DNA from: Chitinophagaceae bacterium
GTDB lineage: Bacteria > Bacteroidota > Bacteroidia > Chitinophagales > UBA10324
DNA: 56,464 nucleotides
Direction: 5' to 3'
NCBI GenBank assembly: GCA_947474435.1
Contig: CANJII010000002.1
Coordinates: 98,202 to 154,665, forward strand
This document shows, in pieces, positions 8,976-19,733 of the stretch; the stretch's first letter is position 1; each line of letters opens with the position of its first letter. Both the position numbers and the translations under genes were made by a program. The notes beneath the pieces are model-generated. The model was given only the letters and a program-made list of their open reading frames with translations. It did no database searches and was not told the DNA's origin.

Positions 8976-10898
8976 TTATTTCTTCTCGTCCTTCACTTCT
9001 TCATATTCAACATCCTGAACCGAACCTTCTCCTTTTGGTTGACCATCGCCTTCTGCAGTTGGTGCACCATCAGCTGTTGGATTCGCTCCTGCATTTTGAG
9101 TGGCTTTGTAGATATCTTCTGAAGCTGCTTCCCAAGCAGTGTTCATCAGTTTCATTGCATCGTCAATGGCAGTGATGTTACGGGTCTTGTGTGCTTCGCG
9201 TAAACTTTCCAATGCTTTTTCAATGGCTTCTTTTTTCTCAGCAGGTATTTTTTCACCGAACTCTTTCAGTTGTTTTTCGGTGCTGAAAATTAAACTGTCG
9301 GCCATGTTAATCTTGTCGGCTTCTTCGCGCGCTGTTTTATCAGCGTCTTCATTTGCTTTTGCATCGGTGCGCATCTTTTCAATTTCCTCCTTGCTCAAAC
9401 CGGTTGAAGCTTCAATGCGAATGCTTTGTTCTTTGCCAGTGCCTTTATCTTTTGCATTCACTTTTAAAATTCCGTTTGCATCAATATCAAAAGTCACTTC
9501 AATTTGTGGAACACCGCGCTGTGCAGGTGGTAAATCGCCCAACATGAATCGTCCGATGGAGCGATTGTATTGCGCCATACTTCTTTCACCCTGCAGGCAA
9601 TGAATCTCAACAGATGGTTGATGATCAACCGCAGTTGTAAACACTTCTGATTTCTTTGTTGGAATAGTAGTGTTCGCTTCAATTAATTTAGTGAACACAC
9701 CACCCATTGTTTCAATTCCCAATGAGAGAGGTGTAACATCCAGCAACAAAACATCTTTTACATCACCTGTTAAAACTCCGCCCTGAATAGCTGCACCAAT
9801 GGCAACTACTTCATCGGGGTTCACTCCTTTTGATGGTTTCTTTCCGAATAATTTCTCAACTGCTTCCTGCACTTTCGGAATGCGCGTTGAACCTCCCACT
9901 AAAATAATTTCATCAATATCGCTGGCTTTGTAACCTGCATCTTCCAATGCTTTCTTGCAAGGACCAAGTGAACGCTCCACTAAGTGATCTGTGAGTTGTT
10001 CAAATTTTGCGCGTGTTAATTTTTTCACTAAGTGTTTCGGAACACCATCCAATGCAGTGATGTATGGAAGATTAATTTCTGTTTCAATCGAACCGGATAA
10101 TTCAATCTTCGCTTTTTCAGCTGCTTCTTTTAATCGTTGCAAGCCCATCGGGTCTTTACGGATGTCCATGTTTTCTTCCTTCTGAAATTCATCAGCCAAC
10201 CACTGGATAATGCACTGATCGAAATCATCACCACCTAAGTGAGTATCGCCATTTGTACTTTTTACTTCGAACACACCTTCACCTAAATCCAAAATTGAAA
10301 CATCAAAAGTTCCGCCACCTAAATCGTAAACGGCAACCTTCATGTCTTTGTGCTTTTTATCTAAACCATATGCAAGTGCAGCAGCAGTTGGTTCATTGAT
10401 AATTCTGCGAACTTTTAATCCTGCAATTTCACCTGCTTCAATGGTTGCCTGACGCTGCGAATCGTTGAAGTAAGCAGGAACAGTAATTACAGCTTCTGTA
10501 ACTTCTTGACCCAAATAATCTTCAGCAATTTTTTTCATTTTCTGTAGCACCATTGCTGAAATTTCCTGCGGCGTGTACAAGCGACCGCTAATGTCAACAC
10601 GCACGGTATTGTTATCTCCTTTCTTTGCATCGTAAGCAACATATTTCAATTCGCTTCCAACTTCATCATACCGTCTTCCCATAAATCTTTTAATAGATGC
10701 GATGGTGTTTTTCGAATTCGTAATTGCCTGACGCTTTGCCGGATCACCAACTTTGCGTTCACCGTTTGCCAAAAATGCAACAACCGAAGGAGTGGTTCTT
10801 CGACCTTCATCATTTGCAATTACAACAGGGTCGTTACCTTCCATCACTGCTACGCAGGAATTGGTGGTTCCTAAATCAATTCCAATTATTTTTCCCAT
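8976..10898 (-). CDS. dnaK: Molecular chaperone DnaK (Hsp70)
   Basis: 640 residues, full length. The N-terminal ATPase domain opens [20 protein letters not shown] and includes [14 protein letters not shown] (about residue 190) and [13 protein letters not shown] (about 335). The substrate-binding domain ([14 protein letters not shown] onward) is followed by the helical lid and a tail ending EEVKDEKK. It is an ATP-driven folding chaperone working with DnaJ and GrpE. It is monocistronic here: grpE and dnaJ are not adjacent, and no complete CIRCE or other heat-shock operator is visible in the upstream 125 bases. Confidence 0.99.
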   Translation of the reverse strand: MGKIIGIDLGTTNSCVAVMEGNDPVVIANDEGRRTTPSVVAFLANGERKVGDPAKRQAITNSKNTIASIKRFMGRRYDEVGSELKYVAYDAKKGDNNTVRVDISGRLYTPQEISAMVLQKMKKIAEDYLGQEVTEAVITVPAYFNDSQRQATIEAGEIAGLKVRRIINEPTAAALAYGLDKKHKDMKVAVYDLGGGTFDVSILDLGEGVFEVKSTNGDTHLGGDDFDQCIIQWLADEFQKEENMDIRKDPMGLQRLKEAAEKAKIELSGSIETEINLPYITALDGVPKHLVKKLTRAKFEQLTDHLVERSLGPCKKALEDAGYKASDIDEIILVGGSTRIPKVQEAVEKLFGKKPSKGVNPDEVVAIGAAIQGGVLTGDVKDVLLLDVTPLSLGIETMGGVFTKLIEANTTIPTKKSEVFTTAVDHQPSVEIHCLQGERSMAQYNRSIGRFMLGDLPPAQRGVPQIEVTFDIDANGILKVNAKDKGTGKEQSIRIEASTGLSKEEIEKMRTDAKANEDADKTAREEADKINMADSLIFSTEKQLKEFGEKIPAEKKEAIEKALESLREAHKTRNITAIDDAMKLMNTAWEAASEDIYKATQNAGANPTADGAPTAEGDGQPKGEGSVQDVEYEEVKDEKK

Positions 10899-11023
10899 GA
10901 TTTTTAAGTTATTATTTGTTCACGGCAATAGTCAATTGTAATGCCATCGGAAATGGAGGGAAATTTTGGCAGTATTAATGAAGTCACAGGACAGCATATG
11001 TAATTAGCTGTCAGCTATAGGAA

Positions 11024-12049
11024 TTATTGACAGGGGGTACCGTCAGATTTTAAAAAGTTCAGATGAACAGTTTTGTTAATACACGCAATACTATCAATTG
11101 TAGAAGGCACTAATTCAACATCAGTATAATTTTTATTTGCACGAGATGAGAAAATTCCTAATCCATTTTCAATATTGGTATATTGGGGCATTGCTTGACC
11201 TTGAGTAATACCTGTTTGTGCTAAATTAATTTGATAGTAATTATAAAATTCGCTGCCTCCACAACTAAAGAGTAAATCAACTTTCCCGGCTACACGGTAA
11301 ACATTCGCATTATCTTTTATTGATGTACTCAGAAATGAATAAAAATCATTACTGATAATTGAATATTCCATGTTATCTCCTCCATCACTGCCATTAGAAA
11401 TTTTATTTCTGAAAAGCACCCAATCAACAGCGGTGTCTTTAAGAAATGTTCCATTAGTTAAATATTCTTTGTAATGAAACCTGAACATCAAATCGTAAAC
11501 TTTACCATTCTTAGCTGATTTCCATTCAATGGTATAATTTGATGTAGGATAGAAACTTATTTTCTGGGTTCCAATTGGTTTTGTCACTTTTAAATCCTGA
11601 ACAATATTTGTTTCAGCTGTAACCAATGCCTTATTATCTGATTTTGAAATATTTATTTTATAGTGCTTTAAGGGATCAATAGTAAAATTTGTGCGATATA
11701 AAATATTTGGTGTGGATGCAAATATCCCAGAATCCTTTGTAAGCCCAATAACATCACCATTTATTCTTTCGAGTGTTATTGTGTTTGTCAAAATTCCGTT
11801 ATTGAATTCTAAAAGGCTAACAGTAAGAGAATCATAATAAAGAGAGTCCGGAATTTGAGCTATGGTAAGCGCACTTGTTTTTGGATCAAGGTATGCCTTT
11901 TCAATTCTGACATAATTAAAATTTGCATCCTTATCCAGTAATCCATAAACAATTGCAATATCTTTCCAATCACTGGTTAAATCAAAATCAGTTGAACAAG
12001 ATGGCAGTAAAAATGTAACGATAAATAAAAGGGTGATATTTTTTTTCAT
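11024..12049 (-). CDS. Putative outer-membrane lipoprotein, DUF4249-like
   Basis: 341 residues with a lipoprotein signal (MKKNITLLFIVTFLLPSC, lipid-bearing Cys at residue 17-18). The mature part starts with IAIVYGLLDKDANFNYVRIEKAYL and has an YKINISKSDNKALVTAETNI block, the kind of layout found in Bacteroidota lipoproteins of the DUF4249 type (pre-albumin-like, then Ig-like). DUF4249 proteins are usually coded beside a TonB-dependent receptor, but none is present here, which weakens the call. It is divergent from panB. Function unknown. Confidence 0.5.
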   Translation of the reverse strand: MKKNITLLFIVTFLLPSCSTDFDLTSDWKDIAIVYGLLDKDANFNYVRIEKAYLDPKTSALTIAQIPDSLYYDSLTVSLLEFNNGILTNTITLERINGDVIGLTKDSGIFASTPNILYRTNFTIDPLKHYKINISKSDNKALVTAETNIVQDLKVTKPIGTQKISFYPTSNYTIEWKSAKNGKVYDLMFRFHYKEYLTNGTFLKDTAVDWVLFRNKISNGSDGGDNMEYSIISNDFYSFLSTSIKDNANVYRVAGKVDLLFSCGGSEFYNYYQINLAQTGITQGQAMPQYTNIENGLGIFSSRANKNYTDVELVPSTIDSIACINKTVHLNFLKSDGTPCQ

Positions 12050-12161
12050 GGTCGGTAAATGTATGTCTGCAGTGGATATTTCGCGTCAATCAATTGTAAA
12101 ATTTTTTTAGTAAAATTTTACTTTGCTTTTATACCTTATTTATCAATATTCTAAAATTGAC

Positions 12162-12191
12162 TTTGTCAAACTAATTGTGCGACTAACTTTG
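12162..12191 (+). promoter_or_regulatory. Promoter of panB
   Basis: -33 TTTG (12162-12165), an 18-base spacer and -7 TAACTTTG (12184-12191) fit the Bacteroidota consensus exactly. The panB ATG follows 18 bases after the -7 box, so the leader is very short. Confidence 0.75.
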
Positions 12192-12209
12192 GCATTCTGA
12201 TTTTTTGGT

Positions 12210-13022
12210 ATGGATTTCAAAAAAATAAAAAAAGTTACTACTCATGTGCTTCAGGAAATGAAGGACAGTGGTGTAAAAATTTCGATGCTCACCGCCTATG
12301 ATTTCAGCATGGCGCGTATTGTTGATGATGGTGGCATTGATGTTATTCTTGTTGGTGATTCAGCAAGTAATGTAATGGCCGGAAATCAAACCACACTTCC
12401 AATTACTTTAGATCAAATGATTTACCATGCTTCTTCAGTTGTGAAAGGAGTGAATCGCGCATTGGTAGTTGTTGATTTACCGTTTGGTTCTTATCAGGGA
12501 AATTCAAAAGAAGCATTGAACAGCACCATCAGAATCATGAAAGAATCAGGTGCACATGCAGTGAAATTAGAAGGTGGAAAAGAAGTGAAAGAATCTGTTG
12601 ACCGAATTATTTCGGCCGGTGTTCCGGTAATGGGGCATTTAGGATTAACTCCTCAAAGCATTTATAAATTTGGCACATACACTGTGCGTGCAACTACTGA
12701 TTATGAAGCTGAAAAATTATTGAGCGATGCAAAAGTGCTTGAAGCAGCAGGATGCTTTTCAATTGTACTTGAAAAAATTCCTGCGCAATTGGCGGCTGCT
12801 GTTGCTCAGGAGGTGAAAATTCCGGTTATAGGGATTGGTGCTGGAAATAAAGTGGATGGTCAGGTATTGGTTCTTCACGATATGCTTGGAATCAATAAAG
12901 AATTTAAACCACGGTTTTTGCGGCAGTATTTAAACCTTTATGATGAAATAAAAAATGCGGTCGGACGATATGTTGATGATGTAAAAAAATCTGATTTCCC
13001 CAATGAAAAAGAACAATACTAA
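12210..13022 (+). CDS. panB: 3-methyl-2-oxobutanoate hydroxymethyltransferase
   Basis: 270 residues, normal for PanB. It catalyses ketopantoate formation from 2-oxoisovalerate and methylene-THF, the first step to pantothenate and CoA. Diagnostic segments are [43 protein letters not shown] (magnesium-binding Asp), [32 protein letters not shown] and [22 protein letters not shown]. It has its own promoter and a very short leader. The next gene, a secreted aminopeptidase, starts at the base right after its stop codon, so the two are likely cotranscribed though unrelated in function. No other pan genes are near. Confidence 0.97.
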   Translation: MDFKKIKKVTTHVLQEMKDSGVKISMLTAYDFSMARIVDDGGIDVILVGDSASNVMAGNQTTLPITLDQMIYHASSVVKGVNRALVVVDLPFGSYQGNSKEALNSTIRIMKESGAHAVKLEGGKEVKESVDRIISAGVPVMGHLGLTPQSIYKFGTYTVRATTDYEAEKLLSDAKVLEAAGCFSIVLEKIPAQLAAAVAQEVKIPVIGIGAGNKVDGQVLVLHDMLGINKEFKPRFLRQYLNLYDEIKNAVGRYVDDVKKSDFPNEKEQY

Positions 13023-15470
13023 ATGAGAATTTTTTTACTGATTATATGCTGCTTTATTATTTCTGATTCTATTGCCGGAAATAACCCAACTCATTTCAGA
13101 GCCACAAATGAAAGAAGTGATACCATTGATATTATTCACACAACAATATCGCTCGACCTGAGCGAATCAGCAATTACACAACAAATTGTTAGTTGTTGCA
13201 AGGTAAAGTTCATATCGTTAATGAATAATATCAATGAGATAAATTTTGATCTATTAAAACTTCCGGTTGATTCTGTTGTTGATGCAAACAATCAAAATCT
13301 ATTGTTTAATTATTCTGATTCATTGCTATTAAAAATATTTTTATCATCTGTAATAAATACAGGTGATACTGCTGAGTTAAGTATTTATTACCATGGTCAT
13401 CCAACTTTGGATGTTACAGCTGGTGGGTTTTACATACAAGCCTCCTATTTTTTTAACATCGGTGTTTCTTATGATTTAGTACCTCACACCTTTGGGCGAA
13501 GCTGGTTTCCATGCTTTGATAATTTTGTTGAACGATCATCCTATGAATTTTTTATTACTGTTACAACAGGACTAACTGCACTTTGTAACGGAGCGTTGAT
13601 TGATACAATTAATAATGGAAACTCAACCACTGTATGGCACTGGAAATTAGATCAAACCATTCCAACTTATGATGCATCGGTTGCAGTAAGCGATTACACA
13701 ATTGTGCATCAGAATTTTACTGGAATGAATGGAACAATTCCGGTTTTGTTAGCAGCTCATGCATCAGACACACAATCAGTAAAAAACTCTTTCATTCATC
13801 TGGAAGATGCGCTTCATTGCTACGAACATTATTGGGGGCCGTATAAATGGAATCGCATTGGCTACAACATTATGTATTTCAGCGGTACAGGTGGAATGGA
13901 ACATGCAACTAATATTGCTTATCCGCAAGCTGAAATTACTGGCAATACTTTGTATGAAACTGCAATGGCCCATGAACTTTCGCATCAATGGTTTGGCAAT
14001 ATGGTAACCTGCAAATCTGATGGTGATATGTGGCTGAATGAAGGATGGGCAACTTTTAACGAATATCTTTTTGAAGATTGGCTTTATGGAAATGCCGCTT
14101 ATAAAAGTTACATGCAAAATGATTTGGAATATTCACTGCATTTTGCAAAATACATTGACAACGGAATTTTTCCATTGGGAAATTTACCAAATACTGATAC
14201 TTATGGATATACAGTTTACTGGAAAGGTGCCGGCGCTGTTCATTCGCTCAGAAGTTATTTAGGCGACACGCTTTTTTTTAATTGTGTAAAAAGCTATTTA
14301 AATGACAAGCAGTTTTCTGCGCAAAGCAACCTCGATTTTAAAAGCTATCTGGAAAATTGTTCAGGCATTTCACTCGCCGATTACTTTAACGATTGGATTT
14401 TTAACACAGGATTTTCACAGTTCAGTATCGATTCTTTTTCTGTTTCGCCCAATGGAGCCTGGAATGATGTATCTGTTTTTATACGACAGAAAACAAATGA
14501 ATCATCACATTATTTCCACAATGTTCCGCTGGAAATATCATTCATGAATAACAATTGGAATAAAGTGACTGAAACAGTTTTGGCAAGCGGACCATGTACC
14601 ATTTATAAAACTAAAATTCCAATCTATCCTGATTATGTTACTGTTGATCCAGATCAGAAAATTGCTGATGCGATTACAGATGATACAAAAACAATAAAAG
14701 TTACTGGTTTCAATAATTTCGTTAATGGAAAAATGAATTTGAATGTGCAAACAATAACAGATTCAGCATTGGTGCGGGTGGAACACAATTATGTTTATGC
14801 CGATGGTTTTAAAACACCGCATCCGGGACTTCATATTTCACATGAAAGGTACTGGAAAGTTGATGGGATTTTTCCTGTTGGATTTGATACAAAAGCTATA
14901 CTCAATTACAATGGTTCAGCTCCTACGCAGGTTTCCCTTTCAAGCGGTGCTTATTTAGATGATGAACTAATTACCAATAGTGAAGACAGTATAGTTTTAT
15001 TTTATCGTTCAGCCGTTTCAAACGAGTGGCAATTAGAAACCGATATTTTATTAAGCGTTCAGGGCAGCACTTCTAATAAAACGGGGCAGATAACAATCAA
15101 TCATTTAAAGAAAGGAGAATATGCACTTGGAATAAGGCAATGGAATAAAGTTGATACTATTCTTCCGGTTATAACCGACACTTGTTCAATTGTTCTTGGT
15201 GTGGCTGCTAATTTTCATTTTGATTCTGATGAAATAATAATTTTTCCGAACCCTGCAGGCGATTCTTTTTTTATTAGTGGAAACAGAAAATCAGTTTTGT
15301 TGATTGAAATATTTGACAGCAATGGCAGGAAAATGGAGACAAAAATTATTAATAAAGGTTCTGATAATATAGAATTTAAAACAAACGAATGGGTGAGCGG
15401 ACTTTACTTTATTAAAATCAGTCAAGCGAACGGCGAGTTTTTGGTGAAAAAAATAATAATAATGAAATAA
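13023..15470 (+). CDS. Secreted M1 family metallopeptidase with T9SS type A tail
   Basis: 815 residues. A signal peptide (about 1-19) is followed by the M1 N-terminal beta domain and the catalytic domain with zinc site H317-E-x-x-H321 and E340 (HELSHQWFGN ... NEGWATFNEY, spacing HEXXH-X18-E). The usual exopeptidase motif GxMEN appears as GGMEH (290-294). A C-terminal Por-tail domain (IIFPNPAGDSFFI ... GLYFIKISQ ... IIIMK) marks export through the T9SS. It probably trims amino acids from external peptides. The ATG follows the panB stop with no gap. Confidence 0.93.
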   Translation: MRIFLLIICCFIISDSIAGNNPTHFRATNERSDTIDIIHTTISLDLSESAITQQIVSCCKVKFISLMNNINEINFDLLKLPVDSVVDANNQNLLFNYSDSLLLKIFLSSVINTGDTAELSIYYHGHPTLDVTAGGFYIQASYFFNIGVSYDLVPHTFGRSWFPCFDNFVERSSYEFFITVTTGLTALCNGALIDTINNGNSTTVWHWKLDQTIPTYDASVAVSDYTIVHQNFTGMNGTIPVLLAAHASDTQSVKNSFIHLEDALHCYEHYWGPYKWNRIGYNIMYFSGTGGMEHATNIAYPQAEITGNTLYETAMAHELSHQWFGNMVTCKSDGDMWLNEGWATFNEYLFEDWLYGNAAYKSYMQNDLEYSLHFAKYIDNGIFPLGNLPNTDTYGYTVYWKGAGAVHSLRSYLGDTLFFNCVKSYLNDKQFSAQSNLDFKSYLENCSGISLADYFNDWIFNTGFSQFSIDSFSVSPNGAWNDVSVFIRQKTNESSHYFHNVPLEISFMNNNWNKVTETVLASGPCTIYKTKIPIYPDYVTVDPDQKIADAITDDTKTIKVTGFNNFVNGKMNLNVQTITDSALVRVEHNYVYADGFKTPHPGLHISHERYWKVDGIFPVGFDTKAILNYNGSAPTQVSLSSGAYLDDELITNSEDSIVLFYRSAVSNEWQLETDILLSVQGSTSNKTGQITINHLKKGEYALGIRQWNKVDTILPVITDTCSIVLGVAANFHFDSDEIIIFPNPAGDSFFISGNRKSVLLIEIFDSNGRKMETKIINKGSDNIEFKTNEWVSGLYFIKISQANGEFLVKKIIIMK

Positions 15471-15499
15471 TTTTTCAGAAATAAAATTCAAAATCAGAA

Positions 15500-16402
15500 A
15501 TGCAAAACATAACAGTAATAGGTGCAGGAACAATGGGGAACGGAATTGCCCATGTTTTCGCAATAAAAGGATTCAGTGTTACGATCGTTGATGTATCACA
15601 AACAGCACTCGAAAAAGCCATACAAACTATCACTAAAAATTTAGACCGGCAGGTTGCAAAAGGTGCAATTAATGAAGCAGACAAAAGCAATACATTAAAA
15701 AACATTTCGACCAATACGACCATCGAACAAGGAGCAGCCAACGCCGATTTAGTGGTAGAAGCTGCAACAGAAAACATTGAACTCAAACTAAATATTTTTA
15801 AAAAACTGGATGAGGTTTGCGGTGCTGATACCATTCTTGCGTCTAACACATCTTCAATTTCGATAACCAAAATAGCTTCTGTTACAAAACGATCTGATAA
15901 GATTATCGGGATGCATTTTATGAATCCGGTTCCGGTCATGAAATTGATTGAAGTCATTCGTGGCTATTCCACCTCTGATATAGTGACAGAAACAATCATG
16001 CAACTAAGTCGTAAGCTCGATAAGATTCCGGTAGAAGTAAATGATTATCCCGGGTTTGTTGCAAACAGAATTTTAATGCCAATGATTAACGAAGCAATTT
16101 ACAGTTTGTATGAAGGGGTTGCAGGAGTCGAAGAAATAGATACTGTAATGAAATTAGGAATGGCACATCCAATGGGGCCATTGCAATTAGCAGATTTTAT
16201 TGGGTTGGATGTTTGCCTGAGCATTTTGAATGTGTTGCATTCAGGTTTTGGAAATCCTAAATATGCTCCTTGCCCGTTGCTTGTAAATATGGTAACAGCA
16301 AATAATCTCGGAATAAAATCAGGAATAGGATTTTATGAATACACTGCAGGTTCAAAAAATTTGATTGTAGCATCTCGATTCAGAAATAAAGAATTAATCT
16401 GA
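15500..16402 (+). CDS. 3-hydroxybutyryl-CoA (3-hydroxyacyl-CoA) dehydrogenase
   Basis: 300 residues. The NAD-binding Rossmann motif GAGTMG (8-13) is at the N-terminus, followed by SNTSS (115-119), the catalytic His in GMHFMNPVPVMKLIEVI (H139, partner E151) and the C-terminal dimer domain (GFVANRILMPMINEAI, MKLGMAHPMGPLQLADFIGLD). It oxidises (S)-3-hydroxyacyl-CoA to acetoacyl-CoA with NAD, as in butyrate metabolism or beta-oxidation; it is a stand-alone enzyme, not the fused FadB form. It lies 29 bases after the M1 peptidase gene, with no visible promoter between. Confidence 0.95.
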   Translation: MQNITVIGAGTMGNGIAHVFAIKGFSVTIVDVSQTALEKAIQTITKNLDRQVAKGAINEADKSNTLKNISTNTTIEQGAANADLVVEAATENIELKLNIFKKLDEVCGADTILASNTSSISITKIASVTKRSDKIIGMHFMNPVPVMKLIEVIRGYSTSDIVTETIMQLSRKLDKIPVEVNDYPGFVANRILMPMINEAIYSLYEGVAGVEEIDTVMKLGMAHPMGPLQLADFIGLDVCLSILNVLHSGFGNPKYAPCPLLVNMVTANNLGIKSGIGFYEYTAGSKNLIVASRFRNKELI

Positions 16403-16474
16403 CTGATAAAATGATATTGATAATTTGTTTTGAATAAGTCATAAAATAATTGAATGTGAATATTAAAATGAATA

Positions 16475-18169
16475 ATGAACTTTAATTTTACTGTTATTAG
16501 CAAAATAAAATTTTTAATTCTGAACAAGTTAGTTGCGTTTTTTTTTATTCTAACTATTTTTTGCACCACAGATTTATTTGCAGGGCCTGATTTTGAAACT
16601 GATACGGTATGCGCCGGAACTGCAACCTCCTTTACACTGTTAGGTGCAACAGGTGTAACATTTGTTAGCTGGAATTTCGGCGATTTATTAAGCACAAGTG
16701 ATACTTCAAATAGTTTTAATCCAACTTATTCATATCCATATGCAGGATTGTTTACAGTAAAACTTATTTTTTACATTGGTATAATTAAAGATTCTGTTCA
16801 AAAAAATATTTTAGTGCTTGGTCCCCCCTCACCTTCTCTTCCAAGTAACTATACCCTATGTCAAGGCACTTATGGTTTAAATGCTAATTATCCATGGGGA
16901 GATAGTTATTTATGGTCTACAGGTGCAACTACTCAGGGTATTCAATACTCAGTACCCGGCACTTATTGGATACAAGTTACCAATATTTGTGGAGTAGGAA
17001 GTGATACTATACATGCCACTTTTATATACCCTCCAAATTACCAATTAGTAACTACTTCTTATTTATGCCCCGGAGGTGATGAAGACACTTTAATTGCCGG
17101 ACCTGATAACCCTGCTTACATATATCAATGGGCATCGGGCGAAACCACAAATTCAATAATTGTTAATACTTCAGGAAATTATTATGTTCAAATTTCAAAT
17201 CAATGTGGAGCATTGAGTTGTTATTCTAATGTTTATTTTCTTGCTCCTCCAGTTGTTCAACTTGGAGCTAATGATACAATTCTTTGTGGAGGTTCAGTGT
17301 TGGATTTTGATGTAAACATTCTGACTTGTGATTTTTGTTATTATACCTGGAGTGATGGACAAACTTTTCCTTATAATACCATTACTACAGAAGGTATATC
17401 ATGGGTTACAATTTCAAATGAATGCGGTGTAGTCTCTGATTCTGTGAATATTAATTACTTAAATTATCCTGATTATGTTTTCGGGAACGATACTACCATA
17501 TGTAATGACAATGTTCTAACATACAATTTATCATTGGAGAATGGTGATTTTTTATGGCAAGATGGAACAACTGATTCTTCATATATTATTGATACAACCG
17601 GAAAATATTATGTGACCATTCATAATTATTGTGCAACACTGACGGATACAATAAATGTAAAAAAATTAACTCTTTCTCTTGACCTTGGAATTAACGATAC
17701 CCTGTTATGCAGGGGCGAAAAGCTGGAATTAAATGTTACACAACCTGAAGGAAATTATATATGGAATACAGGCAGCACTGATTCGTTATTAACAATTAAT
17801 TCAGAGGGTATCTATATGGTTTCAGTGTCCAATTATTGTGGCCTGCTGAGTGATGAAATGCAGGTGTATTTTGAAAACTGTAATGATTGCCTGCATATTC
17901 CTTCGGCATTTACCCCAAATCAAGATGGCCACAATGATTATTTCAGGGTGATGCATGATTGCATTTTATTAAACTATGAAATTCATATTTATAATCGCTG
18001 GGGTCAGGAGGTGTATGCTTCAACTAACCCAGATTTTTTCTGGGATGGAACTTTTAACGGCATGGCACAACCAATAGAAATTTATGTTTATCAATTAAGT
18101 TATACCAAGTCGGATTTAAAAAATGAAATTTCAGAATACAAAAAAGGTAATATCACATTACTCCGATAA
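16475..18169 (+). CDS. Secreted PKD/Ig-like repeat protein with T9SS type B (gliding-associated) tail
   Basis: 564 residues. After an N-terminal hydrophobic signal (about residues 10-36) comes a PKD-like domain (TSFTLLGATGVTFVSWNFGD) and then four or five repeats of about 80 residues, each built on 'Y.W..G.t....i...G.Y.V.vsN.CG..sD' (visible from residues 140 to 460). The C-terminal domain CLHIPSAFTPNQDGHNDYF ... IYNRWGQEVY ... FFWDGTFNG ... GNITLLR is the CHU_C (TIGR04131-like) type B sorting signal. Probably a cell-surface or matrix protein, adhesin-like by its repeats. It is convergent with the glmM-like gene. Confidence 0.85.
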   Translation: MNFNFTVISKIKFLILNKLVAFFFILTIFCTTDLFAGPDFETDTVCAGTATSFTLLGATGVTFVSWNFGDLLSTSDTSNSFNPTYSYPYAGLFTVKLIFYIGIIKDSVQKNILVLGPPSPSLPSNYTLCQGTYGLNANYPWGDSYLWSTGATTQGIQYSVPGTYWIQVTNICGVGSDTIHATFIYPPNYQLVTTSYLCPGGDEDTLIAGPDNPAYIYQWASGETTNSIIVNTSGNYYVQISNQCGALSCYSNVYFLAPPVVQLGANDTILCGGSVLDFDVNILTCDFCYYTWSDGQTFPYNTITTEGISWVTISNECGVVSDSVNINYLNYPDYVFGNDTTICNDNVLTYNLSLENGDFLWQDGTTDSSYIIDTTGKYYVTIHNYCATLTDTINVKKLTLSLDLGINDTLLCRGEKLELNVTQPEGNYIWNTGSTDSLLTINSEGIYMVSVSNYCGLLSDEMQVYFENCNDCLHIPSAFTPNQDGHNDYFRVMHDCILLNYEIHIYNRWGQEVYASTNPDFFWDGTFNGMAQPIEIYVYQLSYTKSDLKNEISEYKKGNITLLR

Positions 18170-18190
18170 TTCATCAACAACTTTTTTCAT

Positions 18191-19588
18191 TCAGTTGTCT
18201 TTCATTGCTGAACTGATACTTTCAATTTCTTTTATAATTTTTTGAGCCAGATCGTTTGCTGATTGTTCACTCTTGCTCTCAGCATAAATCCGAATGATTG
18301 GTTCAGTGTTGCTCTTGCGCATATGCACCCATTCATTTCCGAATTCAATTTTTAAACCGTCTTCAGAATTGCAGGGCAGCGAAATATATTTTTCATGAAT
18401 AGCTTTTAAAATTGAATCCACATTAATTCCTTTCCTTAATTCAATTTTATTTTTTGCAATAAAGAAAGATGGATAAGATGCACGAAGTTCAGATACTTTC
18501 ATTTTTGTTTCAGCAAGGTGAGTCAGAAACAACGCAATGCCAACTAACGCATCACGACCATAATGCAATTCAGGATATATTATTCCACCATTTCCTTCGC
18601 CACCAATAACTGCATTTACCTGTTTCATTTTGGTCACTACATTCACCTCGCCTACGGCAGCACCACTATAAATTCCACCGGCTTTTTCGGTAATCTCACG
18701 CAAAGCACTTGTTGATGACAGATTGGAAACCGTGTTCCCCTTTTTCTTTTTCATAATATAATCTGCAACTGCAACCAAAGTATATTCTTCGCCAAACATG
18801 TTTCCATCTTCACATACAAAAGCAAGCCGGTCCACATCAGGGTCAACCACAATTCCTAAATCAGCTTTTTGTTTTTTTACTTCATCAGCAATTGCTAAAA
18901 GGTTTTCTGGCAAAGGTTCAGGGTTGTGAGGGAAAATTCCTGTAGGTTCACAATACAATTCCACTATATTTTTTACTCCCAATGCCTGTAACAATTTCGG
19001 AACAGCAATTCCACCTGAAGAATTAACCGCATCTACAACAATTTTAAAATTTGCATTGTCAATTATCTCTTTGTTCACAAATGGCAGTTTCAAAATCAAT
19101 TCAATGTGTTTATCAATCCAACTGTTATTGATTTTGTAAGATCCTGTTTTTTCAATCGTTGAAAATTCAAATTGCTCCTCTTCCGCTATTGTCAAAATAT
19201 TTTTTCCATCTTCATCCGAAATAAATTCGCCTCGGTGATTTAATAATTTTAAAGCATTCCATTGTGCAGGATTATGACTTGCCGTTATAATAATTCCACC
19301 TCCTGCATTTTCACCTGTCACCGCCATTTCTACAGTGGGTGTAGTACTCAATTCAAGATCAATCACATCAATGCCCATTGCAATCAATGTTGCGCTAACT
19401 AATTTCGAAACCATATCACCACTTATTCGAGCATCTCTTCCGATTATCACTTTGTGGTTTTTACTTTTGCTTTTCATCCATAATGCATATGCCGAAGTAA
19501 ATTTTACAATATCAGTCGGAGTAAAATTCTCGCCGGGTTTGCCACCAATTGTTCCTCTTATTCCGGAAATGGATTTTATTAATGTCAT
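18191..19588 (-). CDS. glmM: Phosphoglucosamine mutase / phosphomannomutase family enzyme
   Basis: 465 residues of the alpha-D-phosphohexomutase superfamily: catalytic phosphoserine loop IITASHNPAQWN with S104, metal loop DPDVDR (249-254), sugar loop GEGNGGIIYPELHYGRDA (about 328-345) and phosphate-binding loop RKSNTEPIIRIY near the end. The GEGNGG sugar-binding motif and overall size match the phosphoglucosamine mutases of Bacteroidota and archaea, making GlcN-1-P for peptidoglycan and LPS. Phosphomannomutase activity cannot be excluded by sequence alone. It is monocistronic with a -7 box 25 bases before the ATG. Confidence 0.88.
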   Translation of the reverse strand: MTLIKSISGIRGTIGGKPGENFTPTDIVKFTSAYALWMKSKSKNHKVIIGRDARISGDMVSKLVSATLIAMGIDVIDLELSTTPTVEMAVTGENAGGGIIITASHNPAQWNALKLLNHRGEFISDEDGKNILTIAEEEQFEFSTIEKTGSYKINNSWIDKHIELILKLPFVNKEIIDNANFKIVVDAVNSSGGIAVPKLLQALGVKNIVELYCEPTGIFPHNPEPLPENLLAIADEVKKQKADLGIVVDPDVDRLAFVCEDGNMFGEEYTLVAVADYIMKKKKGNTVSNLSSTSALREITEKAGGIYSGAAVGEVNVVTKMKQVNAVIGGEGNGGIIYPELHYGRDALVGIALFLTHLAETKMKVSELRASYPSFFIAKNKIELRKGINVDSILKAIHEKYISLPCNSEDGLKIEFGNEWVHMRKSNTEPIIRIYAESKSEQSANDLAQKIIKEIESISSAMKDN

Positions 19589-19612
19589 TCTTTATAGTTT
19601 TTTTTTCAAACA

Positions 19613-19620
19613 CAAAGCTA
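19613..19620 (-). promoter_or_regulatory. -7 promoter box of the glmM-like gene
   Basis: On the minus strand TAGCTTTG matches TAnnTTTG exactly and ends 24 bases before the ATG. No good -33 TTTG is visible at the usual distance. Confidence 0.45.
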
Positions 19621-19733
19621 TTATGTAAGTTCTCAATTATTTTTTCTGCTCGAATAAAATAACAAGAATGTGATGTTGACATGAATATTTTAAATACTTC
19701 AATATTAAAAACAACTTTACTTCGAAAATAAAA

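Noticed and set aside
9139-9603. 154-codon plus-strand frame opposite dnaK
   Set aside because: Mirror of dnaK codons; Ser/Phe-rich with no domain.
15475-15957. 160-codon minus-strand frame opposite the hydroxyacyl-CoA dehydrogenase
   Set aside because: It lies fully over a strongly conserved gene and has no recognisable domain; antisense shadow.
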